DNA of 64,000 nucleotides from Bacteroidetes bacterium UBA4416 (GTDB lineage: Bacteria > Bacteroidota > Bacteroidia > B-17B0 > Aurantibacillaceae), in NCBI GenBank assembly GCA_002390745.1, contig DGQK01000023.1:62001-126000 (forward strand), given 5' to 3'. Positions 43,242 through 52,701 of this stretch are shown piece by piece (the stretch's first letter is position 1; every line of letters starts with the position of its first letter). The notes beneath the pieces were generated by a model. It was not told the origin of the DNA. It saw only the letters and a program-made list of their open reading frames with translations, and ran no database searches. The position numbers and the translations under genes are program-made.

Positions 43242-44189
43242 TTACAAAGCAAACCACCTCGAAATGTTGAAGCCGAGTTTGATCTGCCCTTTGGTCCAGG
43301 TATCCTGAGTGGCCGTCAGCATGCTGCTTTCAAGTATTGCCGGCGAATTGGAAAAATTAATGTGGAAGACGTGGCCGCCGGTTTCTATCTCAACGCCTAC
43401 TGATAACGGGTTGTAAAAGCCAGCCGGATTATCTTTCCGGAACTCTGAAAAATTATAGAAGTAATCAGCTACCAAAGCAAAGCGTTTGCTCAGCTTCACA
43501 CGCCCGCCAATGCCAAGCGAGAAAAGCCCGTTCTGGTCTTCTGCGCCGTTTTTCGCATTCACCTGCTGCCTGATAAAATTGCGGTGTACGTATGTCGGAA
43601 TCAACTCCAGCGACAGGTTGTTGTTGAACTTGCGGGCAATGAGCAATTGGCTGCAATATTGAAAACGATGTGCTTCATTGGTTTTGGCCGGGCGAATCGT
43701 GCCGGCGTAGAGGTTGGCCGGTGTCATGGATGTGTAGCCCACATTGCCATAAAAGCAGACTGAAACAGGGATCTTATTGTCTTCGCGCTGTGTCAGAAAC
43801 CTCCATTTTACAACCGCATCGTTCATTTCCCTGAATTTGCTGCGGCCGATCCCCACGGTAAGCTCGTCGGTGATCCCGTAGTCGAAAGACATGCGGATAT
43901 CGGCGGCGTTATCCAATCCAAAGGCTGTGTGAGCCGCATCATTAAGAGGATTTGGCGTCGAGTTGTTATAAATATTACCGAAACGGTGCGTGATCCGGAA
44001 ATCCAGGTTGCGTTTTTTTACGGTTTCTGTACTTTGAGCGCTGACAATTTTTGTGGTCTTGAAAGTCGCATATACTTTTTTGGGCGGCTCATTTTTAGCC
44101 TCATCTTTCACGAGGCCTAAAAGGTCCTCCTGGGCAAAAGTAGAAAGGGCAGCAAAACAGGACAAACAAAAAATAAATGGTTTTACCAT
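43242..44189 (-). CDS. DUF5777-family putative outer-membrane beta-barrel protein
   Basis: From ATG 44189 the protein is 315 residues with a signal peptide (MVKPFIFCLSCFAALSTFAQ). The rest is made of alternating amphipathic strands and ends in the aromatic ISRWFAL, as in outer-membrane barrels. FRITHRFGNI and DIRMSFDYGITDEL fit the DUF5777 family. It is 9 bases before DUF4271, so it heads the hemD transcript. The frame is open to 44213, but the signal peptide favours 44189. Confidence 0.85.
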   Translation of the reverse strand: MVKPFIFCLSCFAALSTFAQEDLLGLVKDEAKNEPPKKVYATFKTTKIVSAQSTETVKKRNLDFRITHRFGNIYNNSTPNPLNDAAHTAFGLDNAADIRMSFDYGITDELTVGIGRSKFREMNDAVVKWRFLTQREDNKIPVSVCFYGNVGYTSMTPANLYAGTIRPAKTNEAHRFQYCSQLLIARKFNNNLSLELIPTYVHRNFIRQQVNAKNGAEDQNGLFSLGIGGRVKLSKRFALVADYFYNFSEFRKDNPAGFYNPLSVGVEIETGGHVFHINFSNSPAILESSMLTATQDTWTKGQIKLGFNISRWFAL

Positions 44190-44226
44190 ATAGCTTGAAT
44201 TTTTGATTTTCAAAGATATACAAAAA

Positions 44227-44251
44227 AAACGGAAACCACCGGTTCCCGTTT
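44227..44251 (-). terminator. Terminator of the yceI-like gene
   Basis: AAACGGAAACC and GGTTCCCGTTT form a stem with one mismatch; read on the minus strand it is followed by eight T. Confidence 0.75.
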
Positions 44252-44304
44252 CCTCTTAATAATCTATTTCTTACGCTGCGACGGAGTTCTGTAAGCGGAG
44301 GCGC

Positions 44305-44886
44305 TTATTTTTTCACGAATGGCTCCAGGGTTCCGTTTACAGTTACCTCCACCTCTTCTGCAATGTTCTGCACATACATGGAAGGCACCTTGATCTTATA
44401 ATCTGCAACCTTGATATTGAATTTTGAATTCAGAAGGATGTTACCGCCTTTGATGGTGAGCGTTCCGGGTATCTCCACTTCTTTAGCTACGCCATGCAGG
44501 TCCAGGGTCCCTTTAGCGGTCACCTTATAGTCGCCGTCTTTGGTATAATCAACCGTTTCGTTGATCCTGCCCTTAAAGGTGCAGATCGGGAATTTGTCCG
44601 ACTCCACATAATTTTCATTGAAATGCTCTTCCATCAGGGGTTTTGAGAATTTGAAGTTGAGCATGGTCACACCGAACTGAATATCGTTGGTCGTGGTTTT
44701 CAATACCATCGTTACTTTCTTGTTGACGCCCTCAATATCCTCCAAAGGCGCTTTTGAGAAAAATGAAATGATGCCGCCGCCTTCTTTGTTTTTATATAGC
44801 TGAGCGTTCATGTTGCCGAAAGCGCCTGCAAATGCTATAACCGTAAGCAGTGTTCTTATTTTACCAGCTGATGTGATTGTGTTCAT
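44305..44886 (-). CDS. YceI-family periplasmic protein
   Basis: The 193-residue protein has a signal peptide (ALLTVIAFAGAFGNMNAQ-like) and a lipocalin-like beta-barrel: SFFSKAPLEDIEGVNKKV, FKFSKPLMEEHFNENYVESD and VTAKGTLDLHGVAKEVEIPG. YceI proteins bind isoprenoid or similar lipids in the periplasm. It is between mutY and its own terminator. Confidence 0.93.
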   Translation of the reverse strand: MNTITSAGKIRTLLTVIAFAGAFGNMNAQLYKNKEGGGIISFFSKAPLEDIEGVNKKVTMVLKTTTNDIQFGVTMLNFKFSKPLMEEHFNENYVESDKFPICTFKGRINETVDYTKDGDYKVTAKGTLDLHGVAKEVEIPGTLTIKGGNILLNSKFNIKVADYKIKVPSMYVQNIAEEVEVTVNGTLEPFVKK

Positions 44887-44949
44887 GGTGGATAGTTTTT
44901 AAAAGTGAGAGAAGTCGTTCATCAAAATAAAATAATATAAATGATACTA

Positions 44950-45996
44950 TCAAGTACCCGATAGGTATTTAATGATCAATTGAGGCAGGCCATAATGCAT
45001 CAGGTCGTCGCGTTTAATGAGGATCAGGTCTTCATGCTTTAAAGCTTTCCTGAGGTTTAGTTCATAAAACGTGCCAAACACATGCTGATGCGAAAGAACG
45101 TGTTTTTTCAGCGCGGTGATCTTCTCCACCTCAAAGTTTCCTGCCAGCTGCAACAGCCCGGGGTTCTGCAGAATGCTTTCTTCTGTGGCCGGTTTTTCAG
45201 TTTCGATGAGGTAAAACTCATACAGGTTTTGCCAGATGTCCTTTTTCGTGCGCTTGCGGATGTACAACGAATCCTTATAGTTGAATACGATGTAGTGAAA
45301 GTAGCGGCTCCGGATCTTCACAGCTTTATCTTTCACCGGAAGCTGCGCCACTGTTCCGTTTTTAAACGCCAGGCAATGTTCCTGTACCGGACAGCTTTCG
45401 CATTTAGGATTCTGGGGTTTGCACCATAAAGCCCCGAATTCCATCATGGCGCTGTTATGCAGGGCGGCTTTGCTTTCGTCGAGCAGCTCGTCTGCCAGTA
45501 GTTGAAATTCTTTTTTTCCTTTCGTGGAGTTGACAGGCGTATGCAAGTCGAAGAGGCGTGAGAGTACGCGGTACACATTTCCGTCGAGCACGGCATGGGG
45601 CAGGTTGTATGCAAAAGAGGCAATGGCAGCCGCAGTATAATCACCCACGCCTTTCAGTTCTTTGATCTCCGCGTAGCTTTTCGGGAAATTTCCCCGGTAC
45701 TTTTCTTTTACCAGCTTGGCCGCTGCGTGCAGGTTGCGTGCCCGTGAGTAATAGCCCAGTCCCTGCCAGAGCCGCATCACTGTATCTTCCGGTGCATCGG
45801 CCAGGTCGCTCACGGTTGGAAAGTGTTCTGTGAATTTGAGGTAATAATTGAGCCCCTGAACGACCTGCGTTTGTTGCAGGATAATTTCCGAGAGCCAGAT
45901 CCTGTAAGGATCGCTGATGTCGCGCCAGGGCAGATCGCGCTTGTGGTGTTTATACCAGGCAATTAGTTTTTTGGAAACAGGGTGCGGAGTTCTCAT
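44950..45996 (-). CDS. mutY: A/G-specific adenine glycosylase
   Basis: The 348-residue protein has the MutY pattern: LSEIILQQTQV with the catalytic Glu, helix-hairpin-helix ELKGVGDYTAAAIASFAYN, and the 4Fe-4S ligands C-x6-C-x2-C-x5-C (CKPQNPKCESCPVQEHC). The C-terminal NUDIX-like domain recognises 8-oxoG. The enzyme removes adenine opposite 8-oxoguanine. The start ATG overlaps the stop of the acyl-CoA ligase (ATGA), so the two genes are co-translated. Confidence 0.95.
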   Translation of the reverse strand: MRTPHPVSKKLIAWYKHHKRDLPWRDISDPYRIWLSEIILQQTQVVQGLNYYLKFTEHFPTVSDLADAPEDTVMRLWQGLGYYSRARNLHAAAKLVKEKYRGNFPKSYAEIKELKGVGDYTAAAIASFAYNLPHAVLDGNVYRVLSRLFDLHTPVNSTKGKKEFQLLADELLDESKAALHNSAMMEFGALWCKPQNPKCESCPVQEHCLAFKNGTVAQLPVKDKAVKIRSRYFHYIVFNYKDSLYIRKRTKKDIWQNLYEFYLIETEKPATEESILQNPGLLQLAGNFEVEKITALKKHVLSHQHVFGTFYELNLRKALKHEDLILIKRDDLMHYGLPQLIIKYLSGT

Positions 45997-47768
45997 TCTT
46001 CGGTTGCATAGATGCCCGCAATCACCCGGGCATACTTTTCTTTGATGACTTTTCGCTTTAAGCTCATCTTAGGCGTGAGCTCGCCACCCTCCACGCTCCA
46101 TTCCTTTTTCAGCAGAGCAACCTTTTTCAGTTGCTCGTAAGGAGCCAGCACTTTATTGATGACTTTGATATGATCGTTGATAAGCTTCTTCAAGGCTTCA
46201 TGCTGGCTCATCTCCTCGTTGGTAGTCCAGGGAATGCCATTGTCCTTGCAGTATTCTTTGAAATTGGCAAAAGAAGGAACGATGATGGCCGAAGCGAATT
46301 TCTGATTTTCGCCTACCACCATGCTTTGCTCCACGTAGCGGCTCTCCTTGATCTTATTCTCGATCATCAGGGGAGCGATGTATTTTCCGGCATTGGTTTT
46401 AAAGATCTCTTTTTTCCGGTCGGTAATTTTCAGGAACCGGCCTTCAACAAACTCGCCCACATCGCCGGTATGGAACCAGCCGTCAGAGTCGATCGCTTCC
46501 CGGGTGGCCTCCGGATTTTTATAATAGCCCAGCATGATATTCGGGCCTTTTACCAGGATCTCATGGTCTCCGGGAGCTATTTTTACTTCCGTGCCTTCAA
46601 TCACTGGTCCCACTGTGCCGATACGGATATTGTCGCCGCCATAATAATTCACACTGATTACAACGGCTGTTTCCGTGAGTCCGTATCCCTGCAGGCAGGT
46701 AATGCCGGCACAAAGGAAGACACGCTCCAGTTTGGGATTGAGCGCCGCGCCGCCCGATACGATGCATACCAGCTCTCCGCCAAGCGCTTCGCGCCATTTG
46801 CTGTACACAAGTATATCTGCGAGCTTACGCTGGATGTTATACCACAGGCCGTTGGTGTTCGGTAAGGTATAGCGGTGAGCGATCCTCAGGCTCCAATCGA
46901 AGATCTTCCGCTTCGCGCCGGTCAGCTTTTCGCCGGTAGCAGTGATCTTCTCATACACGCGCTCGATGAGCCTCGGAACCGAAACAAACATCTGCGGTTT
47001 TATTTCCTTGAGATTGTCGCCGATGGTTTCAATACCTTCTGCATAATAAATAGATACCTTCTTGTACAGGTATACCATGCTGATCATGCGCTCGTAGACG
47101 TGATTGAGCGGCAGGAAACTTAAGGCCTTCCAGTTGAGCTGAAACGGCGCCAGGTACTGGCAGGCCTTGACATTGGAAACCAGGTTGTGGTGTGAGATCA
47201 TCACCCCTTTCGGAGTTCCCGTGGTTCCTGAGGTGTAAAGGATCGTCATCATATCACCGGGTTTCACCCGGGCTTTGATGCTTTCTATTTTGTCGGGGAT
47301 AGGATGTGTTTTTCCCAGCTCCAGGAAATCGTGGAAGGGCATAATGCCATCCAAAGGATTGAAGCTGATTACATATTTCACTTCCGGGATTTCTTGTTCG
47401 ATGGCCGCCAGCTTTGTATAGATGAGCTTGTCGGAAATGAATACTGCTTTCACGCCGGCATGGGTCAGGATAAACTGCAGATCATGGTTGCTGATGGTCG
47501 GGAAGATGGGCACCGAGATCATATTGGCCTGCTGGCAGCCGAAGTCGCAGAAATTCCATTCGGGGCGGTTGTTGGAGATAATCGCCACCTTGTCGCCCTC
47601 GTTCAGACCAAGGGCAAAAAGGCCGTAGCTCACCCAGTTGGAGCGGTTGATAAAATCGTTGCTGCTGTACTTTTTCCAGTGCTTGTCTTCTTTGGCGCAC
47701 AGCAGATCCTCTTTGGTGTGATCCTCTTTATAAAGGTCCAGAATATCGAACAGGCGTGTTACTTCCAT
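45993..47768 (-). CDS. Long-chain fatty-acid-CoA ligase (AMP-forming)
   Basis: From ATG 47768 the protein is 591 residues. It has the AMP-binding signatures MTILYTSGTTGTPKGVM, YGLTETAVVISVN and GWFHTGDVGEF with KITDRKKEIFKTNAGKYI. It activates fatty acids for beta-oxidation or lipid synthesis. It ends overlapping the mutY start. The frame is open to 47798, but MEVTRLFDIL is the family start. A palindrome CAGCAATTGCTG (47803-47814) precedes it and could be an operator. Confidence 0.93.
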   Translation of the reverse strand: MEVTRLFDILDLYKEDHTKEDLLCAKEDKHWKKYSSNDFINRSNWVSYGLFALGLNEGDKVAIISNNRPEWNFCDFGCQQANMISVPIFPTISNHDLQFILTHAGVKAVFISDKLIYTKLAAIEQEIPEVKYVISFNPLDGIMPFHDFLELGKTHPIPDKIESIKARVKPGDMMTILYTSGTTGTPKGVMISHHNLVSNVKACQYLAPFQLNWKALSFLPLNHVYERMISMVYLYKKVSIYYAEGIETIGDNLKEIKPQMFVSVPRLIERVYEKITATGEKLTGAKRKIFDWSLRIAHRYTLPNTNGLWYNIQRKLADILVYSKWREALGGELVCIVSGGAALNPKLERVFLCAGITCLQGYGLTETAVVISVNYYGGDNIRIGTVGPVIEGTEVKIAPGDHEILVKGPNIMLGYYKNPEATREAIDSDGWFHTGDVGEFVEGRFLKITDRKKEIFKTNAGKYIAPLMIENKIKESRYVEQSMVVGENQKFASAIIVPSFANFKEYCKDNGIPWTTNEEMSQHEALKKLINDHIKVINKVLAPYEQLKKVALLKKEWSVEGGELTPKMSLKRKVIKEKYARVIAGIYATEE

Positions 47769-47834
47769 ATCAGCGAATTGTTTATTAAAGATAACCAAAT
47801 TACAGCAATTGCTGCAAGCGGAACATCGGGAGAA

Positions 47835-48311
47835 TTAAAAAGAAAGGAGAGACAGAATTTGTTTCAGGTACAGCTCATCGTTACGGTCGAAAGAAGCCAG
47901 TTCGCTGCTATCCACGTCGAATACAGCTTTCACGGCACCCTGCGAGTCATGCAGCGGTAGTACAATTTCTGAACGCGAGAGCGAGCTGCAGGCAATGTGT
48001 CCGGGAAATTTTTCTACGTCTTCCACGATGATGACCTCGTTGCGCTGCCAGGAAGTTCCGCACACGCCCTTGCCCTTACGGATGCGCGTGCAGGCCACGG
48101 GTCCCTGGAAAGGCCCGAGCACCAACTCGTCGCCCTTCACGAAGTAAAAGCCGACCCAGAAAAAATCCATCCCGTATTTGAGGGCAGCGCATACATTGCC
48201 CATATTGGCCAGGAGATCGCTCTCTCCTTCCAGCAGACCTTTGATCTGCGGAAGCAGCGATTGGTATCTTTCTTCTTTGGTCGTACCCGTTATCAGGAGG
48301 TCTTCCGCCAT
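47835..48311 (-). CDS. msrC: Free methionine-(R)-sulfoxide reductase (GAF domain)
   Basis: The 158-residue protein is a single GAF domain (fRMsr family). The three active cysteines are C74, C84 and C108, in PVACTRIRKGKGVCGTSW and HIACSS; their spacing (10 and 24) equals that of the characterised enzymes. It reduces free Met-R-sulfoxide to methionine during oxidative stress. It is 66 bases upstream of the ligase gene on the same strand. Confidence 0.93.
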   Translation of the reverse strand: MAEDLLITGTTKEERYQSLLPQIKGLLEGESDLLANMGNVCAALKYGMDFFWVGFYFVKGDELVLGPFQGPVACTRIRKGKGVCGTSWQRNEVIIVEDVEKFPGHIACSSLSRSEIVLPLHDSQGAVKAVFDVDSSELASFDRNDELYLKQILSLLSF

Positions 48312-48417
48312 ACTCTTGAAATTAAATTAAAATGTATAATTTTAGCTGTACAAAGATAGAAGTTTTGATAAGCCACTCCTATTTATATTATTTGTTTCAA
48401 AAATACTTCTGCCTGTT

Positions 48418-49362
48418 ATGATTGTAGTGTTATGTATCGCTCTTGGTTTCGCGCTGATGCTCCTCAGTGATGAAAAAAAGAAGCACCGGAATTCGCGTAG
48501 AGATCTGGAAGGGCAACTTTCAGAGCAAACCTCTGTCCTGCGCCATAAAGAGCGGGAAATCACCGACAGCATCCGCTATGCCCTGAGGATCCAGCTTTCC
48601 ATCATTCCCACACCCGAACGTGTAAAAGCCCTTCTTCCCAAAAGCATGGTGTTTTATAAGCCAAAAGACATTGTGAGCGGCGATTTTTACTGGGTCGAAG
48701 AAATCAATAACGAAATTGTATTTGCGGCGGTCGACTGTACCGGCCATGGAGTTCCCGGAGCAATGATGAGCGTGATAGGGCTCAAATCCCTGAACCAGGC
48801 GGTGCAGGACAAAAAACTGTCGAAGCCCAGCGATATTTTGCAGCACCTCGACATTGCGGTCAATGATACGTTGCGGCAATCGTCCGATGTCAACGCCGTG
48901 AAAGACGGGATGGACCTGGCGCTTTGCAACATCAATTACAAGACCCTGATCCTACAGTATGCCGGGGCCTTCAACGGCGTGTGCATCATCCGGAAAAATA
49001 TTGCCAACACCCATCAAGCGAAAAGCAACAGGGAAGTATTTTATGGAAACGACCTCCTGGAGCTCAGGCCCGATAAATTGCCCATTGGCAGCAACACCGA
49101 TGGAATAGCCGATACCTTTGTGAACCATGAGTTTCAGCTACAGCCGGATGACCTTGTGTACATTTATACCGATGGTTATGCCGACCAGTTTGGCGGACCT
49201 AAGGGTAAGAAATTTAAATACAACCAGCTGAAAGATGTTTTGGTTTCCCTGGCTGATGTACCTGTGGAAAGCCATTCAGCTATTTTGGAAAAGAATCTCA
49301 AAGACTGGCAGGGAAGCCAGGAGCAGGTAGACGATGTGCTGGTTATTGGGGTAAGGATCTGA
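48418..49362 (+). CDS. SpoIIE-type protein phosphatase with membrane helix
   Basis: The 314-residue protein has an N-terminal hydrophobic helix (IVVLCIALGFALMLL), a coiled coil (KKHRNSRRDLEGQLSEQTSV), and a PP2C/SpoIIE domain with SGDFYWVEE, DCTGHGVPGAMMS and YTDGYADQFGG. Such phosphatases act on anti-sigma-factor antagonists or similar switch proteins. No partner kinase is nearby. ATG 48418 is used; the open frame reaches back to 48346 without a good start. Confidence 0.92.
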   Translation: MIVVLCIALGFALMLLSDEKKKHRNSRRDLEGQLSEQTSVLRHKEREITDSIRYALRIQLSIIPTPERVKALLPKSMVFYKPKDIVSGDFYWVEEINNEIVFAAVDCTGHGVPGAMMSVIGLKSLNQAVQDKKLSKPSDILQHLDIAVNDTLRQSSDVNAVKDGMDLALCNINYKTLILQYAGAFNGVCIIRKNIANTHQAKSNREVFYGNDLLELRPDKLPIGSNTDGIADTFVNHEFQLQPDDLVYIYTDGYADQFGGPKGKKFKYNQLKDVLVSLADVPVESHSAILEKNLKDWQGSQEQVDDVLVIGVRI

Positions 49363-49898
49363 TGCTGCAAAAATATTTTATAGCGATTGTTCCGCCGGAG
49401 CCTGTACTGTCATCCATTCAGGAAGTCAAGCAAAGGATATTGGAGGATTACGGAACAAAAGGAGCGCTGAGGTCGCCCGGGCACATTACGCTTCACATGC
49501 CATTCAGCTGGGAAGAAGAGAAAGAGGAAAAACTCGTCACCGAACTTTCGGCATTCAGGCACAAGCATTCATTTGAGGTTCAGCTCAAAGACTACGATTG
49601 CTTCGAGCCACGCGTCGTCTTCATCAATGTGGTGGAGAGCGCTCCGTTGGCGGCCTTGCAGCAGTCGCTTGTAAAACACGTGAAACAAAAACTGCAGCTA
49701 TTCAATCAGAGCGATGACATGCGGGGCTTTCATCCCCATGTTACGGTAGCATTCCGCGACCTCAAAAAGCCGGTGTTCTATAAGCTTTGGGAGCGCCATC
49801 AACATGAATCCTTCGAAGCGGATTTTGAATGCACCTCCTTTTGTCTTTTGAAGCATAATAACCAGAGATGGGACGTATACAGAGAGTTTAAGTTTTAG
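49362..49898 (+). CDS. 2'-5' RNA ligase family (2H phosphoesterase)
   Basis: The 178-residue protein has two HxTx motifs, HITL and HVTV, of the 2H phosphoesterase family (bacterial LigT/ThpR, eukaryotic CPDase). These enzymes open 2',3'-cyclic phosphates or make 2',5' RNA links. The ATG overlaps the phosphatase stop by one base. It could act on RNA ends like those made or used by RtcB, but they are 43 kb apart. Confidence 0.85.
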   Translation: MLQKYFIAIVPPEPVLSSIQEVKQRILEDYGTKGALRSPGHITLHMPFSWEEEKEEKLVTELSAFRHKHSFEVQLKDYDCFEPRVVFINVVESAPLAALQQSLVKHVKQKLQLFNQSDDMRGFHPHVTVAFRDLKKPVFYKLWERHQHESFEADFECTSFCLLKHNNQRWDVYREFKF

Positions 49899-49939
49899 TT
49901 GTTCAGTTAAAACATCATCTGATCGAATTTGGAGCGAAA

Positions 49940-50650
49940 TGTTTGGCTCCTACGGAGCCATTAAAATGTGGATATCCAGGGGTTTAATAATATTTTGCCC
50001 CTTCGGGGCGATGCCTTCTGTCATGCATCATTCCTTTGGATTGCAGAAAATCAAACCGATGCGAAGTTTCAAAAGCTTGTTTCATGAGATATCGGAGGAT
50101 TAATCATGTTCTGCCTCCCCTGAGTAATGCCTTCTGTCATGCATCATTCCTTTGGGTTCCGGAAAAGTCAAACCGATGCGAAGTTTCAAAAGCTTGTTTC
50201 GTGAGATATCGGAGGATTAATCATGTTCTGCCTACTTCGGAGCAATGACTTCTGTAATCCATCATTCAAAAGCTTGCTCCGTAGGAGCAAATCATCAGAA
50301 ATGTTGGCTACGCTGTAGCCATAAAACCTTTAAGGCCTCCTAATTAATAATGTTCTGCTCCATGGGAGCAGTGAAAAAGTCCCGTAGGGCTTAACATCAT
50401 TAACCGCAGGACAACCCAAGGCTCAGCTTGTTACTGTGGAGCAGCCAAGAAGTCCCCTGGAAATTAGTTCTTTAACCCCATGGCAACCCAAGGCTCAGCT
50501 TGCTCCATGGGAGGAGTGAAAAAGTCCCGTAGGGACTTAATATTATTAACTACATGGCAACCCAAAGCTCAGCTTGCTCCGTAGGAGCAAAATATTATTA
50601 AAGATGAAGAATAATGGGTTCCATGGCTCCATAGGAGCCAGACATTCTGC
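49940..50650. repeat. Non-coding array of palindromic direct repeats
   Basis: This stretch has no supported gene. A unit of about 106 bases starting ATGCCTTCTGTCATGCATCA occurs at 50011-50116 and 50127-50233, with a third partial start at 50245. A second unit containing CAACCCAAGGCTCAGCTTG occurs near 50411, 50483 and 50557 (period about 73). Small palindromes recur: TGGCTCC-TAC-GGAGCCA (49944-49960), TTGCTCC-GTA-GGAGCAA (50274-50290 and again near 50574-50590), GTCCC-GTA-GGGAC and CTCC-ATG-GGAG types. It resembles decayed interspersed repeats of Bacteroidota. Confidence 0.85.
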
Positions 50651-50717
50651 CTCTGAGGTTTTTCAATCGAATCTTCTTAGCTAAATGCTATCGGGGGTTT
50701 GAGCGTTAGGCGCCCCT

Positions 50718-51920
50718 TCAGGAACTTTGTCTGTATTCAAGCTTCATCAAGCCGTTCGGCTTTAAGTAAACGGCGTCGTTTTTAAAATCCAGGATCATGT
50801 TAAAGCGCTTCAATAGATCGTTACCAAGGTAATTCACCTCGAAGCCCACCGGATTCCTGCTGCTCAGAATGTAAGCGGGAATGTTCCTAAGCTCAAAGCC
50901 ATTCAGCTTAAAACGGGGCATCTCTACGACTTTTGTTTCATAGCTTACGCCACGCGGATCTGTTAGTGTAGACGATTTAATAAGCTTCAGGCTGTCATTC
51001 GGGAATTGCTGTCTGGCTGTCCAGTCCTTATCCAGGATGATCGCCTGATCGGAACCTGTATCCATCAGAAAGCGGCCCGCATACACATTGGAGCCAATCT
51101 TAATCGCGCCGTTGATGCAAACAAAAAACTCCATAAATTCCAATTCCGACTTCACATACCCTTTCATCTGTTTCGGCAATCCCGAACGAATGATCAGGCA
51201 GTTTTTATCGTAATTGATCTCTACTGTTTTACCTTCAAACAGGTTCCAGCCAAAGCGGCCGTCCATGCCGTGCGACGTGATCCCGGTAGGAATAATATCA
51301 GGGCTTTTCCAGGTAAGGCTTCCCATTTGCAGGCTGAGCGCTGGCTTCAGATGTTGGTAATCTCCTTTGCTTTTCCCGGCAAGCGCATCGTTCCGGTCGG
51401 GCAATAACCGGGTCTTATGCAGAATAGCGTCTTTTGTGAAATGAAAATCGAAAGAGCCGACATCAAAATGAAGGTTAAGTGTGTCCTGGCCATCGAGGAT
51501 CGCTTTGACATGAATGGCATTGTAGGCACTTAATGTAAAAGGGATGGTATCGGAAGCTCTTCCGCCTTTTGTTTTTTCTTCAGGAGCAATGGCGCTGGCT
51601 ATTTGCGTATAGCAGGAATCGGTTCCGTTCAAGAGGATAACAAAATCATGGCGTGTGCCGGGCTTCACTTTTACCCGGATAGAATCCAGGTCCGTATAGA
51701 AGGTCACCCATTTTGTTTTACGCGTACGGTCGGCGATGAAAACATCCGGTTTGATTTGCGGAGAAAGTGTCCAGGAATTTTTGGTGATGCGGCCGCCATC
51801 ATTGACAGTAACCTGTTTAGAGCTGGCTTTTATCATGCGCTTTGTGGCAGACTGGGCAAAAACGTGATGGATCGGGAAAGAGAGCAAGGCAAGGAGTGTG
51901 TAAAGGGCAGGTTTCATCAT
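50718..51920 (-). CDS. Secreted tandem-domain retropepsin-like aspartyl protease
   Basis: The 400-residue protein has a signal peptide (ALYTLLALLSFPIHHVFAQ) and two related aspartyl-protease-like halves. The first has FDVGSFD (D153) and later GRFGWNLFEGKTVEINYDK; the second has LMDTGSD (D287) and later YLGNDLLKRFNMILDFKND. Only the second keeps the canonical DTGS; the first has DVGS, so the active site may combine two Asp residues in one chain, as in pepsin, or use a dimer. It is probably periplasmic or exported. Confidence 0.8.
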   Translation of the reverse strand: MMKPALYTLLALLSFPIHHVFAQSATKRMIKASSKQVTVNDGGRITKNSWTLSPQIKPDVFIADRTRKTKWVTFYTDLDSIRVKVKPGTRHDFVILLNGTDSCYTQIASAIAPEEKTKGGRASDTIPFTLSAYNAIHVKAILDGQDTLNLHFDVGSFDFHFTKDAILHKTRLLPDRNDALAGKSKGDYQHLKPALSLQMGSLTWKSPDIIPTGITSHGMDGRFGWNLFEGKTVEINYDKNCLIIRSGLPKQMKGYVKSELEFMEFFVCINGAIKIGSNVYAGRFLMDTGSDQAIILDKDWTARQQFPNDSLKLIKSSTLTDPRGVSYETKVVEMPRFKLNGFELRNIPAYILSSRNPVGFEVNYLGNDLLKRFNMILDFKNDAVYLKPNGLMKLEYRQSS

Positions 51921-51945
51921 GGGGCGGTTGTCAGGTATAAATTAA

Positions 51946-51977
51946 AAATCCTCCCACGATCTGTTGTGGGAGGATTT
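51946..51977 (-). terminator. clpP terminator
   Basis: AAATCCTCCCAC (51946-51957) pairs with GTGGGAGGATTT (51966-51977); T-rich sequence follows on the minus strand. Confidence 0.88.
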
Positions 51978-51997
51978 AAGATTAAGAGAAGGGTTGG

Positions 51998-52678
51998 TTA
52001 TTTTTTAACCAATACTTCATCGATCATACCATACTCTTTTGCTTCCTGGGCTGTCATCCAGTAGTCACGGTCACTGTCGGCCCATACTTTTTCGTAGGTC
52101 TGTCCGCTGTGCTCGGAGATGATGGTATATAATTCTTTTTTCAGTTTTTGGATCTCGCGCGCTGTGATCTCGATATCGGAAGCCTGTCCTTCGGCACCGC
52201 CCAAAGGTTGGTGGATCATGATACGGGCGTGTTTCAGGGCTGTACGTTTTCCTTTGGCGCCGGCACATTGCAATACGGCGCCCATACTTGCCGCCATACC
52301 GGTACAGATAGTCGCTACATCCGGTTTAATGATCTGCATGGTATCGTAAATACCAAGGCCTGCATACACGGAGCCGCCCGGAGAGTTCAGGTAGATCTGG
52401 ATATCTTTTTTAGAATCGATCGACTCGAGGAACAGTAACTGAGCCTGAACGATATTGGCTACCTGGTCGTTGATACCGGTGCCCAGGAAAATGATCCTGT
52501 CCATCATCAAACGCGAGAACACGTCGAGGATCGTCGCGTTCAGCTGGCGCTCTTCGATGATGTTAGGCGTCAGGTTGCGGATGCCCGGAGTAACAGCCGA
52601 CACATAGCTGTCGAGGGTTAAGCTATTGATACCAATATGTTTTGTGGCATATTTTTTAAATTCATTCTGATCAAACAT
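51998..52678 (-). CDS. clpP: ATP-dependent Clp protease proteolytic subunit
   Basis: The 226-residue protein has the ClpP catalytic triad: S131 in GMAASMGAVL, H156 in MIHQPLGG and D205 in SDRDYWM. NSPGGSVYAGLGIYD forms the oxyanion/substrate region. It degrades unfolded protein with a Clp ATPase; none is in the window, so it is transcribed alone. A strong promoter precedes it and a strong terminator follows. Confidence 0.97.
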   Translation of the reverse strand: MFDQNEFKKYATKHIGINSLTLDSYVSAVTPGIRNLTPNIIEERQLNATILDVFSRLMMDRIIFLGTGINDQVANIVQAQLLFLESIDSKKDIQIYLNSPGGSVYAGLGIYDTMQIIKPDVATICTGMAASMGAVLQCAGAKGKRTALKHARIMIHQPLGGAEGQASDIEITAREIQKLKKELYTIISEHSGQTYEKVWADSDRDYWMTAQEAKEYGMIDEVLVKK

Positions 52679-52701
52679 AAGCTGTGTTTTTAGTAGTTAA
52701 A

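Noticed and set aside
49940..50650. Repeats as a CRISPR array
   Set aside because: Unit lengths are about 73 and 106 bases, the copies are adjacent without uniform unique spacers, and no cas gene is nearby.
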